Virus record (IMG/VR): IMGVR_UViG_3300048914_000231
Span: 50,063-114,062 of that record
Direction: 5' to 3' (one strand)
Origin: a virus
Length of the DNA: 64,000 bases
Shown: piece after piece, positions 25,731 to 32,385 of the stretch
Layout of the letters: every line of letters begins with the position of its first letter
Numbering within the stretch: position 1 is the first letter of the stretch
Notes under the pieces: generated by a model
The model's database searches: none
Seen by the model: the letters and a program-made list of their open reading frames with translations, nothing else
Told to the model about the DNA's origin: nothing
Position numbers and translations under genes: made by a program

Positions 25731-25909
25731 TGCTGTCTCCAGGCTTTCAGGCACTGCGCCGGCGACAGCGCATCCATTTCGGTTTTCGGGTTGACGCAGC
25801 TGGCATGTACCAGCACGCGTACGGTCGCCCAGTACACGACGCGGCGCGGCAGACAGTACGCGATCGCGCCGCACAGGTGGTCCAGGATGTCGCTGATCAG
25901 TTCTTTCAT
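25727..25909 (-). CDS. Small cysteine-containing protein
   Basis: A 60-residue frame coupled at both ends by ATGA overlaps between the ParB-like gene and the ABC gene. N-terminal helix MKELISDILDHLCGAIAY, a basic PRRVVYW turn, then a second hydrophobic helix. No known motif. The double overlap in a co-transcribed operon is the main support. Confidence 0.65.
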   Translation of the reverse strand: MKELISDILDHLCGAIAYCLPRRVVYWATVRVLVHASCVNPKTEMDALSPAQCLKAWRQQ

Positions 25910-26550
25910 GCGATCCCCGCGAACTGGCTGACGAATTCGACGAAGGCGTCAGCACCCTTCTTGCCGGTATCGGCCTCGATCTGTGCCATGAACATCGCGA
26001 TGGCGCGCTGGTCTGCGCCCCTGACGGTCTTGAAGCCCAGCGCCTGCGCGATCGGCACGCCCTTTTCGGTCGCGGCCGCGATTTGCCCCTTGGTTTCGAC
26101 GGCCTGCGCGGCGATTTCGGCGTCCAGGTCGGTGACGAAGGCGGCATCATTGACCTCGCCCAGATCGGCGGTCATGAAGTCCAGTTCCTTCCTGTCGAAG
26201 AACAGGTCCATCGAGAAGTCCAGCGTGGCCAGTTCCTGCTGCAGCAGGTCGGTGTCGATGTTGCCGATGGCGACGCGGTTGTCGGCCAGGCGCAGCGCGC
26301 GCACCTGCGCCGGCGTCAGGTCGTCGCGCACCCACACCGGCACCTTTCTGTCGCCGCGCGACAGGCCGGCCAGGCGCCGGCCGTGGCCGGCAATGATCAC
26401 GCCATCCTTGTCGACGACGATCGGCTGGGTCCAGCCGAATTCGTCGATGGACTTTCTGATCTTCGCCACCTGGGCGTCGTCGTGGATTTTCGAGTTGAGC
26501 TCGTAGGGCACCAGGCGGGCGATGTCCCAGACTTGAATATTCGGTTTCAT
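25906..26550 (-). CDS. ParB/sulfiredoxin-fold protein 1
   Basis: A 214-residue protein, start MKPNIQVWDIARLVPY at 26550, overlapping the upstream stop. The ParB/Srx core is clear: IRKSIDEFGWTQPIVVDKDG, the GHGRRLAG box near residue 60, and LTPAQVRALRLADNRVA. It has no centromere-binding helix-turn-helix of true partition ParB after the core; the C-terminal 90 residues are alanine-rich helices. In phages this fold is often linked to DNA modification or nuclease activity; CTP binding is also possible. Second of two ParB-fold genes in this operon. Confidence 0.85.
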   Translation of the reverse strand: MKPNIQVWDIARLVPYELNSKIHDDAQVAKIRKSIDEFGWTQPIVVDKDGVIIAGHGRRLAGLSRGDRKVPVWVRDDLTPAQVRALRLADNRVAIGNIDTDLLQQELATLDFSMDLFFDRKELDFMTADLGEVNDAAFVTDLDAEIAAQAVETKGQIAAATEKGVPIAQALGFKTVRGADQRAIAMFMAQIEADTGKKGADAFVEFVSQFAGIA

Positions 26551-26726
26551 GGAATGAATGAGAGCAGATAAAAGATGCACCACAAGAAGATCAGGACCGG
26601 CGTGCAGAAAATCAGGAAAGTTGCGGCCAGAAGTTCGCAATGCGCCTCGCGCGTGGTGGCGATCCAGAATGTGACCATCAGGACCAGGACGACCAGGACG
26701 AACGGGACGACATACCAGTGGATCAT
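26547..26726 (-). CDS. Small two-segment membrane protein
   Basis: A 59-residue protein with hydrophobic segments at about residues 4-24 and 35-57 and a short polar loop between them (TTREAHCELL). The start overlaps the stop of the 40-residue gene and the stop overlaps the ParB start, so it is coupled. Function unknown. Confidence 0.65.
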   Translation of the reverse strand: MIHWYVVPFVLVVLVLMVTFWIATTREAHCELLAATFLIFCTPVLIFLWCIFYLLSFIP

Positions 26727-26845
26727 CGCTTGATCTCCTTCATGAGCGCGTGGTAGCCGGCGACCATGAGGGCCGCGGTGCCGGCAGCGATGGTCGTGCA
26801 CGCGCAGACCGTACAGGTCCAGACGAAAACGTCCGGCGGGGTCAT
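26723..26845 (-). CDS. 40-residue membrane peptide with cysteines
   Basis: Start MTPPDVFVWTCTVCACTTIA at 26845 overlaps the stop of the Acb2-like gene. Three cysteines precede an alanine-rich membrane-like segment and a basic tail (KEIKR). Coupled on both sides. Function unknown. Confidence 0.6.
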   Translation of the reverse strand: MTPPDVFVWTCTVCACTTIAAGTAALMVAGYHALMKEIKR

Positions 26846-27132
26846 CACAGGGCCTCCGGCTGGGCCAGCGCGCGCACGAGCGCCATCACGCCCTCCTGAA
26901 AGTGCGTGCGGCCGATGGAGGCCCAGCGCTCCGGTTCGGCGGCGTTCATGCGCATGGATTCGCGCACCTGATGCTCGTCCTCCATGCTGCGGCACTTGTC
27001 GCGCTGGGCGGCGATATGCTCACGCACCTCGCGCACCAGTTCCAGCAGCACCTTTTCATGCAGCTTGACCTTGTTGATCAGGTCCAGCGTATCCTGATCG
27101 AGCTGGCGATAACCTTTGATCGGGTTGCTCAT
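26845..27132 (-). CDS. acb2: Acb2-like anti-CBASS cyclic nucleotide sponge
   Basis: A 95-residue helical-hairpin protein. The N-terminal IKGYRQLDQDTLDLINKVK and the C-terminal RWASIGRTHFQEGVMALVRA followed by LAQPEAL match the pattern of the phage Acb2/Vs.4 family, which forms hexamers that sequester cyclic oligonucleotide signals of CBASS (and in some cases Thoeris signals). Tyr8 and Lys23 have the same 15-residue spacing as the ligand-binding Tyr and Lys that I recall for PaMx33 Acb2 (Y11 and K26). The 2-gene position early in the operon fits an early-expressed anti-defence protein. Confidence 0.85.
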   Translation of the reverse strand: MSNPIKGYRQLDQDTLDLINKVKLHEKVLLELVREVREHIAAQRDKCRSMEDEHQVRESMRMNAAEPERWASIGRTHFQEGVMALVRALAQPEAL

Positions 27133-27141
27133 GTGGTTCTC

Positions 27142-27306
27142 CTATGCTGCTTCCGGCAGACGCCGGAAGCGGATGGGGTGTTCGGTGAGGGTGTCTTCCG
27201 CGAGTGGCTCGAACATGTCGCCGTCATCGCATTCGTCGCACATGTAGGAGAGCTCCTGGTTGGAGCAGTCCTCGCAAAATTCGTAGCCCTTGTTGCAGCG
27301 CGCCAT
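27142..27306 (-). CDS. Small zinc-ribbon-like protein
   Basis: A 54-residue protein with cysteines spaced CEDC and CDEC (FCEDCSNQELSYMCDECDDG), a likely zinc knuckle, followed by an acidic and then basic tail. It lies between the second ParB-like gene and the Acb2-like gene in the coupled operon. May bind nucleic acid or a protein partner; nothing more can be said. Confidence 0.65.
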   Translation of the reverse strand: MARCNKGYEFCEDCSNQELSYMCDECDDGDMFEPLAEDTLTEHPIRFRRLPEAA

Positions 27307-27307
27307 G

Positions 27308-27967
27308 TCAGACCCCGATGTCCTTGAAGATGTGCACCAGCGCATTGCCGGCGTTGGTGAGGCTGTCCTCGTCGTCGAAGCGCTGGCGCTTTTTGACGGC
27401 GTTGATCTTGGCGGTGATGGTGTCGACGTCCTCGACCGGCACCTTGAAGCGCATGATGGCGTGGGTCTGTGCGGCGCGAACGGTCGGCGCGCCCGGGGCC
27501 GGGCCGGCGGTATCGTCCAGATCGAGCGCGTCAAGCTCGTCGAGCGCTATATTGCTGGTATTGAAGATCGATTCGAAATCGACGTCCGTATAGGGCAGGA
27601 AGACGCCCAGCTCGCCGGGCGTGCCCAGTTCGTCGAGCAGCTTGGACAGGGCGATGCTGTCGTCGTTGCCGTAGCGGCCATTGTCGACCAGACCGATCTC
27701 CTTGGCCTGCCTGTCGCTGATGCTGCCGAGGTTGATGACCGGCACCTTGTCGATTTTCAGGCGGATCGCCGAGTCCCGGCGGTGTGCGCCACCCAGGATT
27801 TGCAGCGTGCCGTCGGCAAGGGTGCGCACGATGATCGGCTTGAACATGCCGAAGCGCTTGACCGAGGCGTCGATTTTCGCCTCGTTCTCCGGGGAGACCA
27901 CGTTGGTGTTCCAGGGGTTGGGCTGGAGCGTGTGGGGGTCGGCGTAATGCTGGGTGGTAGTTGACAT
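27308..27967 (-). CDS. ParB/sulfiredoxin-fold protein 2
   Basis: A 219-residue protein and first gene of the operon, starting MSTTTQHYADPHTLQPNPWN at 27967 (17th codon of the longest frame). ParB/Srx core: IDASVKRFGMFKPIIVR, GGAHRRDSAIR in place of the GxxR box, then DRQAKEIGLVDNGRYGNDD. The C-terminal region is acidic with a separate alpha-beta segment (HAIMRFKVPVEDVDTITAKI). Overall similarity to ParB 1 is only in the core. Two different ParB-fold proteins in one operon could act as a pair. Confidence 0.85.
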   Translation of the reverse strand: MSTTTQHYADPHTLQPNPWNTNVVSPENEAKIDASVKRFGMFKPIIVRTLADGTLQILGGAHRRDSAIRLKIDKVPVINLGSISDRQAKEIGLVDNGRYGNDDSIALSKLLDELGTPGELGVFLPYTDVDFESIFNTSNIALDELDALDLDDTAGPAPGAPTVRAAQTHAIMRFKVPVEDVDTITAKINAVKKRQRFDDEDSLTNAGNALVHIFKDIGV

Positions 27968-27979
27968 CTGCGGGATGAA

Positions 27980-28008
27980 TTGATAGTCAGTCAGTGATGA
28001 CTTATACT
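27980..28008 (+). promoter_or_regulatory. Plus-strand promoter with operator in the spacer
   Basis: -35 TTGATA (27980-27985), exact 17-nt spacer, -10 TATACT (28003-28008), 31 nt before the helicase ATG. The spacer holds AGTCAGTGATGACT (27989-28002). The same 70-nt gap must also serve the divergent minus-strand ParB operon, so one bound regulator could control both directions. Confidence 0.75.
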
Positions 28009-28038
28009 TTAGCATCCAACTTTTGAATTGGCAACCAA

Positions 28039-29766
28039 ATGGAAAAAGTAACGATCGCGCGTAACGCCGTGACAGCCATGCTGCACAAGCCCAGTCGCGA
28101 TGTAAAACTGGAAGTGCAGGCGATTCTGTCGTACGCGGTCGCCGGCGCCGAGCATGCGATCGCCTTCAAAAAGGGGGTGTGGGACGGGCGCTCGTCGTTC
28201 CTGGACTTCAGGAACGGCACCTTCCCGGCCGGCTTTACGCACTACGTCACGGCGCACCTGCGGCGCAAGGGGTACGAGGTGCAGATCGCCCAGAAGGCCC
28301 TGCCCGAGCCGCTCGGCCCGGAAAACCCGGTGGTCGACGCCTTTCCGGAAGACCCGCGCTACGACTACCAGATGGAAACCGTGCGGCGTCTGGTCAAGCA
28401 CGGCCAGATCATCGCCCAGATCGCCACCGGCGGCGGCAAGAGCCGTACCGCGCGCCTGGCGTACGCGCGCATCAACCGCATGACCCTGTTCATCACGACG
28501 CGCTCGATCCTCATGTACCAGATGAAGGACAGTTTCGAGCGCGACCTTGGCGTGCCGGTATCGGTGCTGGGCGATGGCCAGTTCGGTCACACCACGTCGG
28601 ACGGGCGCCAGGCGGTGCGCAAGATGTGCGTCGGCATGGTGCAGACCCTGGCGGCCAAGCTGAAGGAAAAGACGGTCGAGGGCGAAGTCGAGGCCGTGAT
28701 CGACGCGCTGGTGGCCAGGGAGCTCAAGGCGGTCAAGGCGCTGGAGAAGAAGCTGGTCGACGCCGGTGCCACGCCGGCGCAGGTCAGGGCCCGGGTCAGG
28801 CAGCTGGAAGAACAGCAGCTGGCCGCGCGCTCGGACTCGAAAAAGATCCAGGCCGATTGCGCCGTCAAGGTGCATGAGCACATGGCGATGCGCGCGCGGG
28901 TGATTGAATTGCTGGGCCGGTTCGAATTCGTGATCATCGAAGAGGCGCACGAGGCATCGGCCGAGGATTTCTACAACGTCATGCAGCACTGCAAGAGCGC
29001 GCACTACCGCATGGCGCTGACGGCGACGCCGTTCATGAAGGCCGACGAAGAGGCGAACATGCGCCTGATGGCGGTGTCCGGCCCGATCGCGATCAAGGTG
29101 TCCGAGCAGACCCTGATCGACCGCGGCATTCTGGCCCAGCCGCATTTTCGCTTCATCCCGTGGGCCGGCAAGCCGCCCAAGCTGTTCAAGCACACCGGCT
29201 GGGCGTCGGCGTACCGGCTTGGCATCACCGAGCACGAATGGCGCAACCAGACCGCGACCGCCGTGTGCCGGCGCTTTGCCGAGTATGGTCTGACGTCGAT
29301 GGTGCTGGTACAGCACACCGCGCACGGTGAGACCGTCAGGCGCCTGATGCTGGCCGCCGGCCTGCGCGTGGATTTCATCCAGGGCGAGGATGACCAGGAC
29401 GGGCGCAAGGCAGCACTGCAGCGCCTGGCGCGCGGCGAACTCGACATCCTGATCGGCACCACGATCCTCGACGTCGGCGTGGACGTGCCGGCCGTCGGTC
29501 ACATCTGCCTGCTGGGTGGTGGCAAGGCCGAGGTGCAGCTGCGTCAGCGTATCGGGCGCGGCCTGCGCGAGAAGAAGAACGGCATGCCGAACCTGTGCTT
29601 TGTGACCGACTTCGCCGACACGCTCAACGAGCACCTGCACAACCATGCCAGACAGCGTCAGGCGATCATCAGGGACACGCCGGGATTCGACCGCTTCATC
29701 CTCTCCGACGGGCGCGACTTCGACCTGGAGGCGCTCGGCTTCAGGCGGCTGGCGGCAGCGGCGTGA
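28039..29766 (+). CDS. SF2 DNA helicase, UvsW-like
   Basis: A 575-residue protein. Motif I ATGGGKS (near residue 135), motif II IIEEAHE (near 300) in place of DEAH, motif III LTATPF, and motif VI QRIGRGLRE (near 500). Between motifs I and II is a charged coiled insert of about 70 residues (LKEKTVEGEVEAVIDALVAR and on). The N-terminal 110 residues resemble the UvsW DNA-binding start. In T4 the relative unwinds branched DNA and R-loops. It heads the only plus-strand block and has an operator-bearing promoter. The ribosome site is weak. Confidence 0.85.
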   Translation: MEKVTIARNAVTAMLHKPSRDVKLEVQAILSYAVAGAEHAIAFKKGVWDGRSSFLDFRNGTFPAGFTHYVTAHLRRKGYEVQIAQKALPEPLGPENPVVDAFPEDPRYDYQMETVRRLVKHGQIIAQIATGGGKSRTARLAYARINRMTLFITTRSILMYQMKDSFERDLGVPVSVLGDGQFGHTTSDGRQAVRKMCVGMVQTLAAKLKEKTVEGEVEAVIDALVARELKAVKALEKKLVDAGATPAQVRARVRQLEEQQLAARSDSKKIQADCAVKVHEHMAMRARVIELLGRFEFVIIEEAHEASAEDFYNVMQHCKSAHYRMALTATPFMKADEEANMRLMAVSGPIAIKVSEQTLIDRGILAQPHFRFIPWAGKPPKLFKHTGWASAYRLGITEHEWRNQTATAVCRRFAEYGLTSMVLVQHTAHGETVRRLMLAAGLRVDFIQGEDDQDGRKAALQRLARGELDILIGTTILDVGVDVPAVGHICLLGGGKAEVQLRQRIGRGLREKKNGMPNLCFVTDFADTLNEHLHNHARQRQAIIRDTPGFDRFILSDGRDFDLEALGFRRLAAAA

Positions 29767-29832
29767 CGCTTGCGTAGCGTTATCACGTCATGCTACGCTG
29801 GGAATACCTCACTACTGACTGAAGGATGCCTC

Positions 29833-30057
29833 ATGAACCACACCCTGATTATGAACCTGTTCATCGGCATTCTCGTTGCCGGCGTCGCGTTCGTCACCAA
29901 CGATCCGCTGGCGCTGCTGGGCCTGTTCTTCATGCACGACCTGCCGCTGCACGTTGTCACGAACGAGCAGCAGATTCGCGCCGCCGCGATGGACAAGATG
30001 GATGACGATGATGACGCCGATGGCGGCGGCATCGGATTTACCGCGCCGATCAAATAA
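29833..30057 (+). CDS. Small membrane protein with acidic tail
   Basis: A 74-residue protein. Two hydrophobic segments at about residues 4-20 and 25-37, then a polar region and a run DKMDDDDDADGGG. GAAGGA precedes the ATG at 29833. It ends before a strong terminator, so with the helicase it forms the first plus-strand unit. Function unknown. Confidence 0.75.
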   Translation: MNHTLIMNLFIGILVAGVAFVTNDPLALLGLFFMHDLPLHVVTNEQQIRAAAMDKMDDDDDADGGGIGFTAPIK

Positions 30058-30081
30058 TTTCGCTGTCAATCGTGCCATTTC

Positions 30082-30108
30082 AGCGCCCCACGGGGCGCTT
30101 TTTTTATT
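30082..30108 (+). terminator. Terminator of the helicase unit
   Basis: Stem AGCGCCC / GGGCGCT with a 4-nt loop followed by TTTTTTT, about 25 nt after the stop of the small membrane protein gene. Strong rho-independent terminator. Confidence 0.93.
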
Positions 30109-30138
30109 TGCGTTCACAAGATGAACGCACGCTATAAT
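30109..30138 (+). promoter_or_regulatory. Promoter and operator of the small-gene array
   Basis: -10 TATAAT at 30133-30138; TTGCGT or TGCGTT about 18-19 nt upstream may act as -35. The sequence TGCGTTCA / TGAACGCA is an 8-bp inverted repeat around CAAGA (30109-30129), lying between the elements. This operator differs from the AGTCA family. The first gene of the array looks like a small DNA-binding protein and could act here. Confidence 0.65.
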
Positions 30139-30173
30139 GAATGCACAGAATCACAAATGAACCGGAGAATTAA

Positions 30174-30458
30174 ATGAGCAATATTGACAAGCGCAACCGC
30201 TTTTCCATCGATCTGCCACCCGACTGGCAGGATTACCTGGCGCACACCGCCCGAATTCACCGGCTGACGCAGGGCGAGGTGGTGCAAACCCTGCTGGCCA
30301 ACATGCACAGCTGCGCCGGCATCGAGCAGGCTCTTGCCGCGCGGCGCGAGGAAAAGGTGGCAGCAAGGCGCAGCAAGGCGTCGATGACCGCGGCATTCAA
30401 GCAGTTGACACCCGAGCAACAGCGGCGCGCGCTGGAGGCGCTCGGAGCCGAATCGTGA
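30174..30458 (+). CDS. Small DNA-binding-like protein, first gene of array operon
   Basis: A 94-residue protein. The N-terminal RFSIDLPPDWQDYLAHTARI followed by HRLTQGEVVQTLLANM has the strand-helix-helix pattern of ribbon-helix-helix proteins. The C-terminal half is basic and helical (ARREEKVAARRSKAS). GGAG at good spacing precedes the ATG. It may repress its own promoter at 30109-30138. Assignment is from pattern only. Confidence 0.7.
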   Translation: MSNIDKRNRFSIDLPPDWQDYLAHTARIHRLTQGEVVQTLLANMHSCAGIEQALAARREEKVAARRSKASMTAAFKQLTPEQQRRALEALGAES

Positions 30459-30754
30459 AAGACAGGGCACCCGGGCCGAAGCCGGTTGAGGTGTGCCGGC
30501 ATGTATTCCGGCACGCGACGCTGAAGACGATCAATGCCAGGGTTGACCACATCGAATGGATCTTCTTCGAAGGTGAGAAATGGCCGCGCCAGCTGGTGTA
30601 TTTCACGAATGGATCGACCACGTTTGACGCCGCCGCACAGTGGACGCTGGCCCAGGCCAATGCGCTGGCCGAAACGGGCAACTGGACCAGGGAAATCTTC
30701 ATGACCGTGGAAAACGACAGGCCGGATGCATCGTACGGTACGGAGGTATGGTGA
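30455..30754 (+). CDS. Unknown protein of array operon, GTG start
   Basis: A 99-residue protein starting at a GTG at 30455 that overlaps the previous stop (GTGA). Contains HIEWIFFEGEKWPRQLVYF and a helix DAAAQWTLAQANALAETGNW; reads as a compact alpha-beta protein. It ends TEVW, with the DNA GAGGTATGGTGA forming both the ribosome site and the start of the next gene: the first of eight identical 7-nt overlaps. Confidence 0.75.
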   Translation: MKDRAPGPKPVEVCRHVFRHATLKTINARVDHIEWIFFEGEKWPRQLVYFTNGSTTFDAAAQWTLAQANALAETGNWTREIFMTVENDRPDASYGTEVW

Positions 30755-31029
30755 ACCTGCTGTTTATTGAACTGCATTCTGAAAAACTCAGGGATACCGC
30801 GCCGTTTGTGACGGCGTACGACCTGGATTATCCCGGGCCGAACAAGCGTCAGTGGCGCGTCGACAGGGCGCGCGGTGTCGAGTCCGGGGTCAATCGCGAT
30901 GGGAGTGGCATGCGGGGTGTATGGGCGTATCTGGCGGCCGGCACCTGGCTGCAGCTGACGCAGCAGGAAGCCTATACCAAATTTCCTGAACTGCAGACGG
31001 CGATCGAAAACTGGGTGGAGCCATGGTAA
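30748..31029 (+). CDS. Unknown protein of array operon
   Basis: A 93-residue protein (MVNLLFIELHSEKLRD start). Beta-rich first half with YDLDYPGPNKRQWRVDRARG, then WAYLAAGTWLQLTQQEAYTKF and a VEPW end. It may relate distantly to the previous gene. Joined to both neighbours by 7-nt ATGGTxx overlaps. Confidence 0.75.
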   Translation: MVNLLFIELHSEKLRDTAPFVTAYDLDYPGPNKRQWRVDRARGVESGVNRDGSGMRGVWAYLAAGTWLQLTQQEAYTKFPELQTAIENWVEPW

Positions 31030-31379
31030 ATCTGAGCAACAGCATAACGTACGAGAACTACCTGTACCTGCGCCGGCAGCTGGGTGAACAGGAAAACGGC
31101 GACTGGCCGTCGTCATCATGGAACATCATGTCGGCATCAGGCACGCAAAACGTGATCAACACCATGCTTGCCAAATGCGAAAACCTGATGCGCGAGCGTG
31201 ATCTGTCATGGGAGGCGTACAAGAAAGTGTGGAGCAAGGGGTCGGTGCCTGCGTATTTAAATCCGACCGCCTGGGAGGAAGCGCCGCTGTTCATCAAGGC
31301 GGCCATCATCAAGCCGCGTGAGGTGGGTATCGTTGACGTGCGCGAGGACGTGCCGCAAAGCGAGGTGACGCCATGGTGA
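31023..31379 (+). CDS. Array paralogue 1, two-unit protein
   Basis: A 118-residue protein that seems to hold two copies of the array unit: ITYENYLYLRRQL with W at about 32, and LSWEAYKKVWSKG with W at about 83, ending SEVTPW. The unit pattern is (S/T)-aromatic-x2-Y-x3-7, a tryptophan about 15-20 residues on, then a hydrophobic helix. It may be the fused product of two ancestral single-unit genes. Function unknown. Confidence 0.75.
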   Translation: MVNLSNSITYENYLYLRRQLGEQENGDWPSSSWNIMSASGTQNVINTMLAKCENLMRERDLSWEAYKKVWSKGSVPAYLNPTAWEEAPLFIKAAIIKPREVGIVDVREDVPQSEVTPW

Positions 31380-31588
31380 GATACCGGCCCGACGGACGCA
31401 AAATTGACACGAGCTACGCCAACTATCTGCGTCTGGCCGGTTTGAACCTGATCAGCGCCGACAACCAGCTGACGTCGAACGACTGGAACTGGCTTGATAT
31501 GGACGGCAAGGCTGGTGAAATCGAGCGCCTGATGAACCTGGCCGAAGTGCGCGACCGGCCGGAAAGCGGCGGGGTGGTGGCATGGTAG
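31373..31588 (+). CDS. Array paralogue 2
   Basis: A 71-residue protein. Unit pattern: TSYANYLRLAGLNL, then NDWNWLDMDGKAGEIERLMNL, ending GGVVAW. Both ends form 7-nt overlaps with neighbours. The N-terminal 12 residues (RYRPDGRKID) extend the unit. Function unknown. Confidence 0.75.
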   Translation: MVRYRPDGRKIDTSYANYLRLAGLNLISADNQLTSNDWNWLDMDGKAGEIERLMNLAEVRDRPESGGVVAW

Positions 31589-31785
31589 AGCGTCTGTCCT
31601 ACCGTCATTACAAGTCGCTTCATTTTGCCGCCGGTTATGGAGAAGGTGAACTGGCCGACATCGTCATGTGGATGGATACGCCCGACCAGCTGAAACTCGC
31701 CGAGATTGAAATGCTGGAAGAACGCCTGCGCGAGATTCGTGACGAGGTGTCCGATATACCAACCAGCATGGTGACGCCATGGTAA
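31582..31785 (+). CDS. Array paralogue 3
   Basis: A 67-residue protein. Unit pattern: LSYRHYKSLHFAAGYGEGEL, a WMDTPDQ turn, an acidic helix AEIEMLEERLREIRDEV and a TSMVTPW end. Coupled to both neighbours by 7-nt overlaps. Function unknown. Confidence 0.75.
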   Translation: MVERLSYRHYKSLHFAAGYGEGELADIVMWMDTPDQLKLAEIEMLEERLREIRDEVSDIPTSMVTPW

Positions 31786-31982
31786 AAGATTCAGCCTACC
31801 CTTACGAACGTTATGTGGAGTATTTCAAGATCGTCTGGCCAGGCATGCACCCGATGGATGAATATGAATGGTATGTGCGGCATGGACGCACGGCGCGCGC
31901 GAGGACGATCAAGATACTCGTTCGGCAGATTCCAGATCATCAGCGCAAAGCGCCATTCTTGAAGGAGAGGGTCACATGGTAG
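31779..31982 (+). CDS. Array paralogue 4
   Basis: A 67-residue protein, the most divergent member. YPYERYVEYFKIVW replaces the usual start of the unit, followed by EYEWYVRHGRTARARTIKIL and an ERVTW end. More basic than the others. GGAGAGGGT before the next ATG is the ribosome site. Function unknown. Confidence 0.7.
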   Translation: MVKDSAYPYERYVEYFKIVWPGMHPMDEYEWYVRHGRTARARTIKILVRQIPDHQRKAPFLKERVTW

Positions 31983-32182
31983 ACGTGAGCTATGACCGTT
32001 TTTACGCTTTGCGCAGGGCGCTGGATATGCCAGAAGAGGGGGAGGTGGCGCGCAGCAGGTGGGAGATTCTGCCGGAGGCGCATCGGCAAAGCGTCATCGC
32101 CATGATGACCGGCACGCTCAACGGGCGCAACACCGTCCTGTTCCCGTGCGACGCGCCTGAAAGTGAGGTGGTGCCATGGTAG
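31976..32182 (+). CDS. Array paralogue 5
   Basis: A 68-residue protein starting MVDVSYDRFYALRRALDMPE at 31976; the longer open frame upstream belongs to another reading frame of the previous gene. Unit pattern continues with RWEILPEAHRQSVIAMM and ends PESEVVPW. Close to paralogues 6 and 7. Coupled by 7-nt overlaps. Confidence 0.75.
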   Translation: MVDVSYDRFYALRRALDMPEEGEVARSRWEILPEAHRQSVIAMMTGTLNGRNTVLFPCDAPESEVVPW

Positions 32183-32385
32183 AGGATTGCACTTACGAGC
32201 AATACAAGGCGGCCTGCGTATCGATCAACGAAAAAGCATGTTGGACGCGAGGAGGATGGCTGGGCTTGGTCAAAGACGCGCGGATCGCGGTCATGGCAAA
32301 CCTGTTGAATGCCGGGGCCTGGTGGCCCGATAGGGAGCTTGGCGAGGGTGAGGATGTTCCAGAAACTGAGGTGACGCCATGGTAG
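32176..32385 (+). CDS. Array paralogue 6
   Basis: A 69-residue protein. CTYEQYKAACVSINEKA, then GGWLGLVKDARIAVMANLLNA and the VPETEVTPW end that matches paralogues 1 and 5. Coupled by 7-nt overlaps at both ends. Function unknown. Confidence 0.75.
   Translation: MVEDCTYEQYKAACVSINEKACWTRGGWLGLVKDARIAVMANLLNAGAWWPDRELGEGEDVPETEVTPW

Noticed and set aside
25906-27967. Reading the two ParB-like genes as a plasmid partition system for the parS-like site
   Set aside because: There is no ParA next to them and both lack the central helix-turn-helix domain of centromere-binding ParB; they look like the Srx/nuclease branch.
28009-29646. Minus-strand frame of 545 codons opposite the helicase
   Set aside because: Histidine, arginine and leucine rich without any motif, while the plus-strand frame has all helicase motifs.
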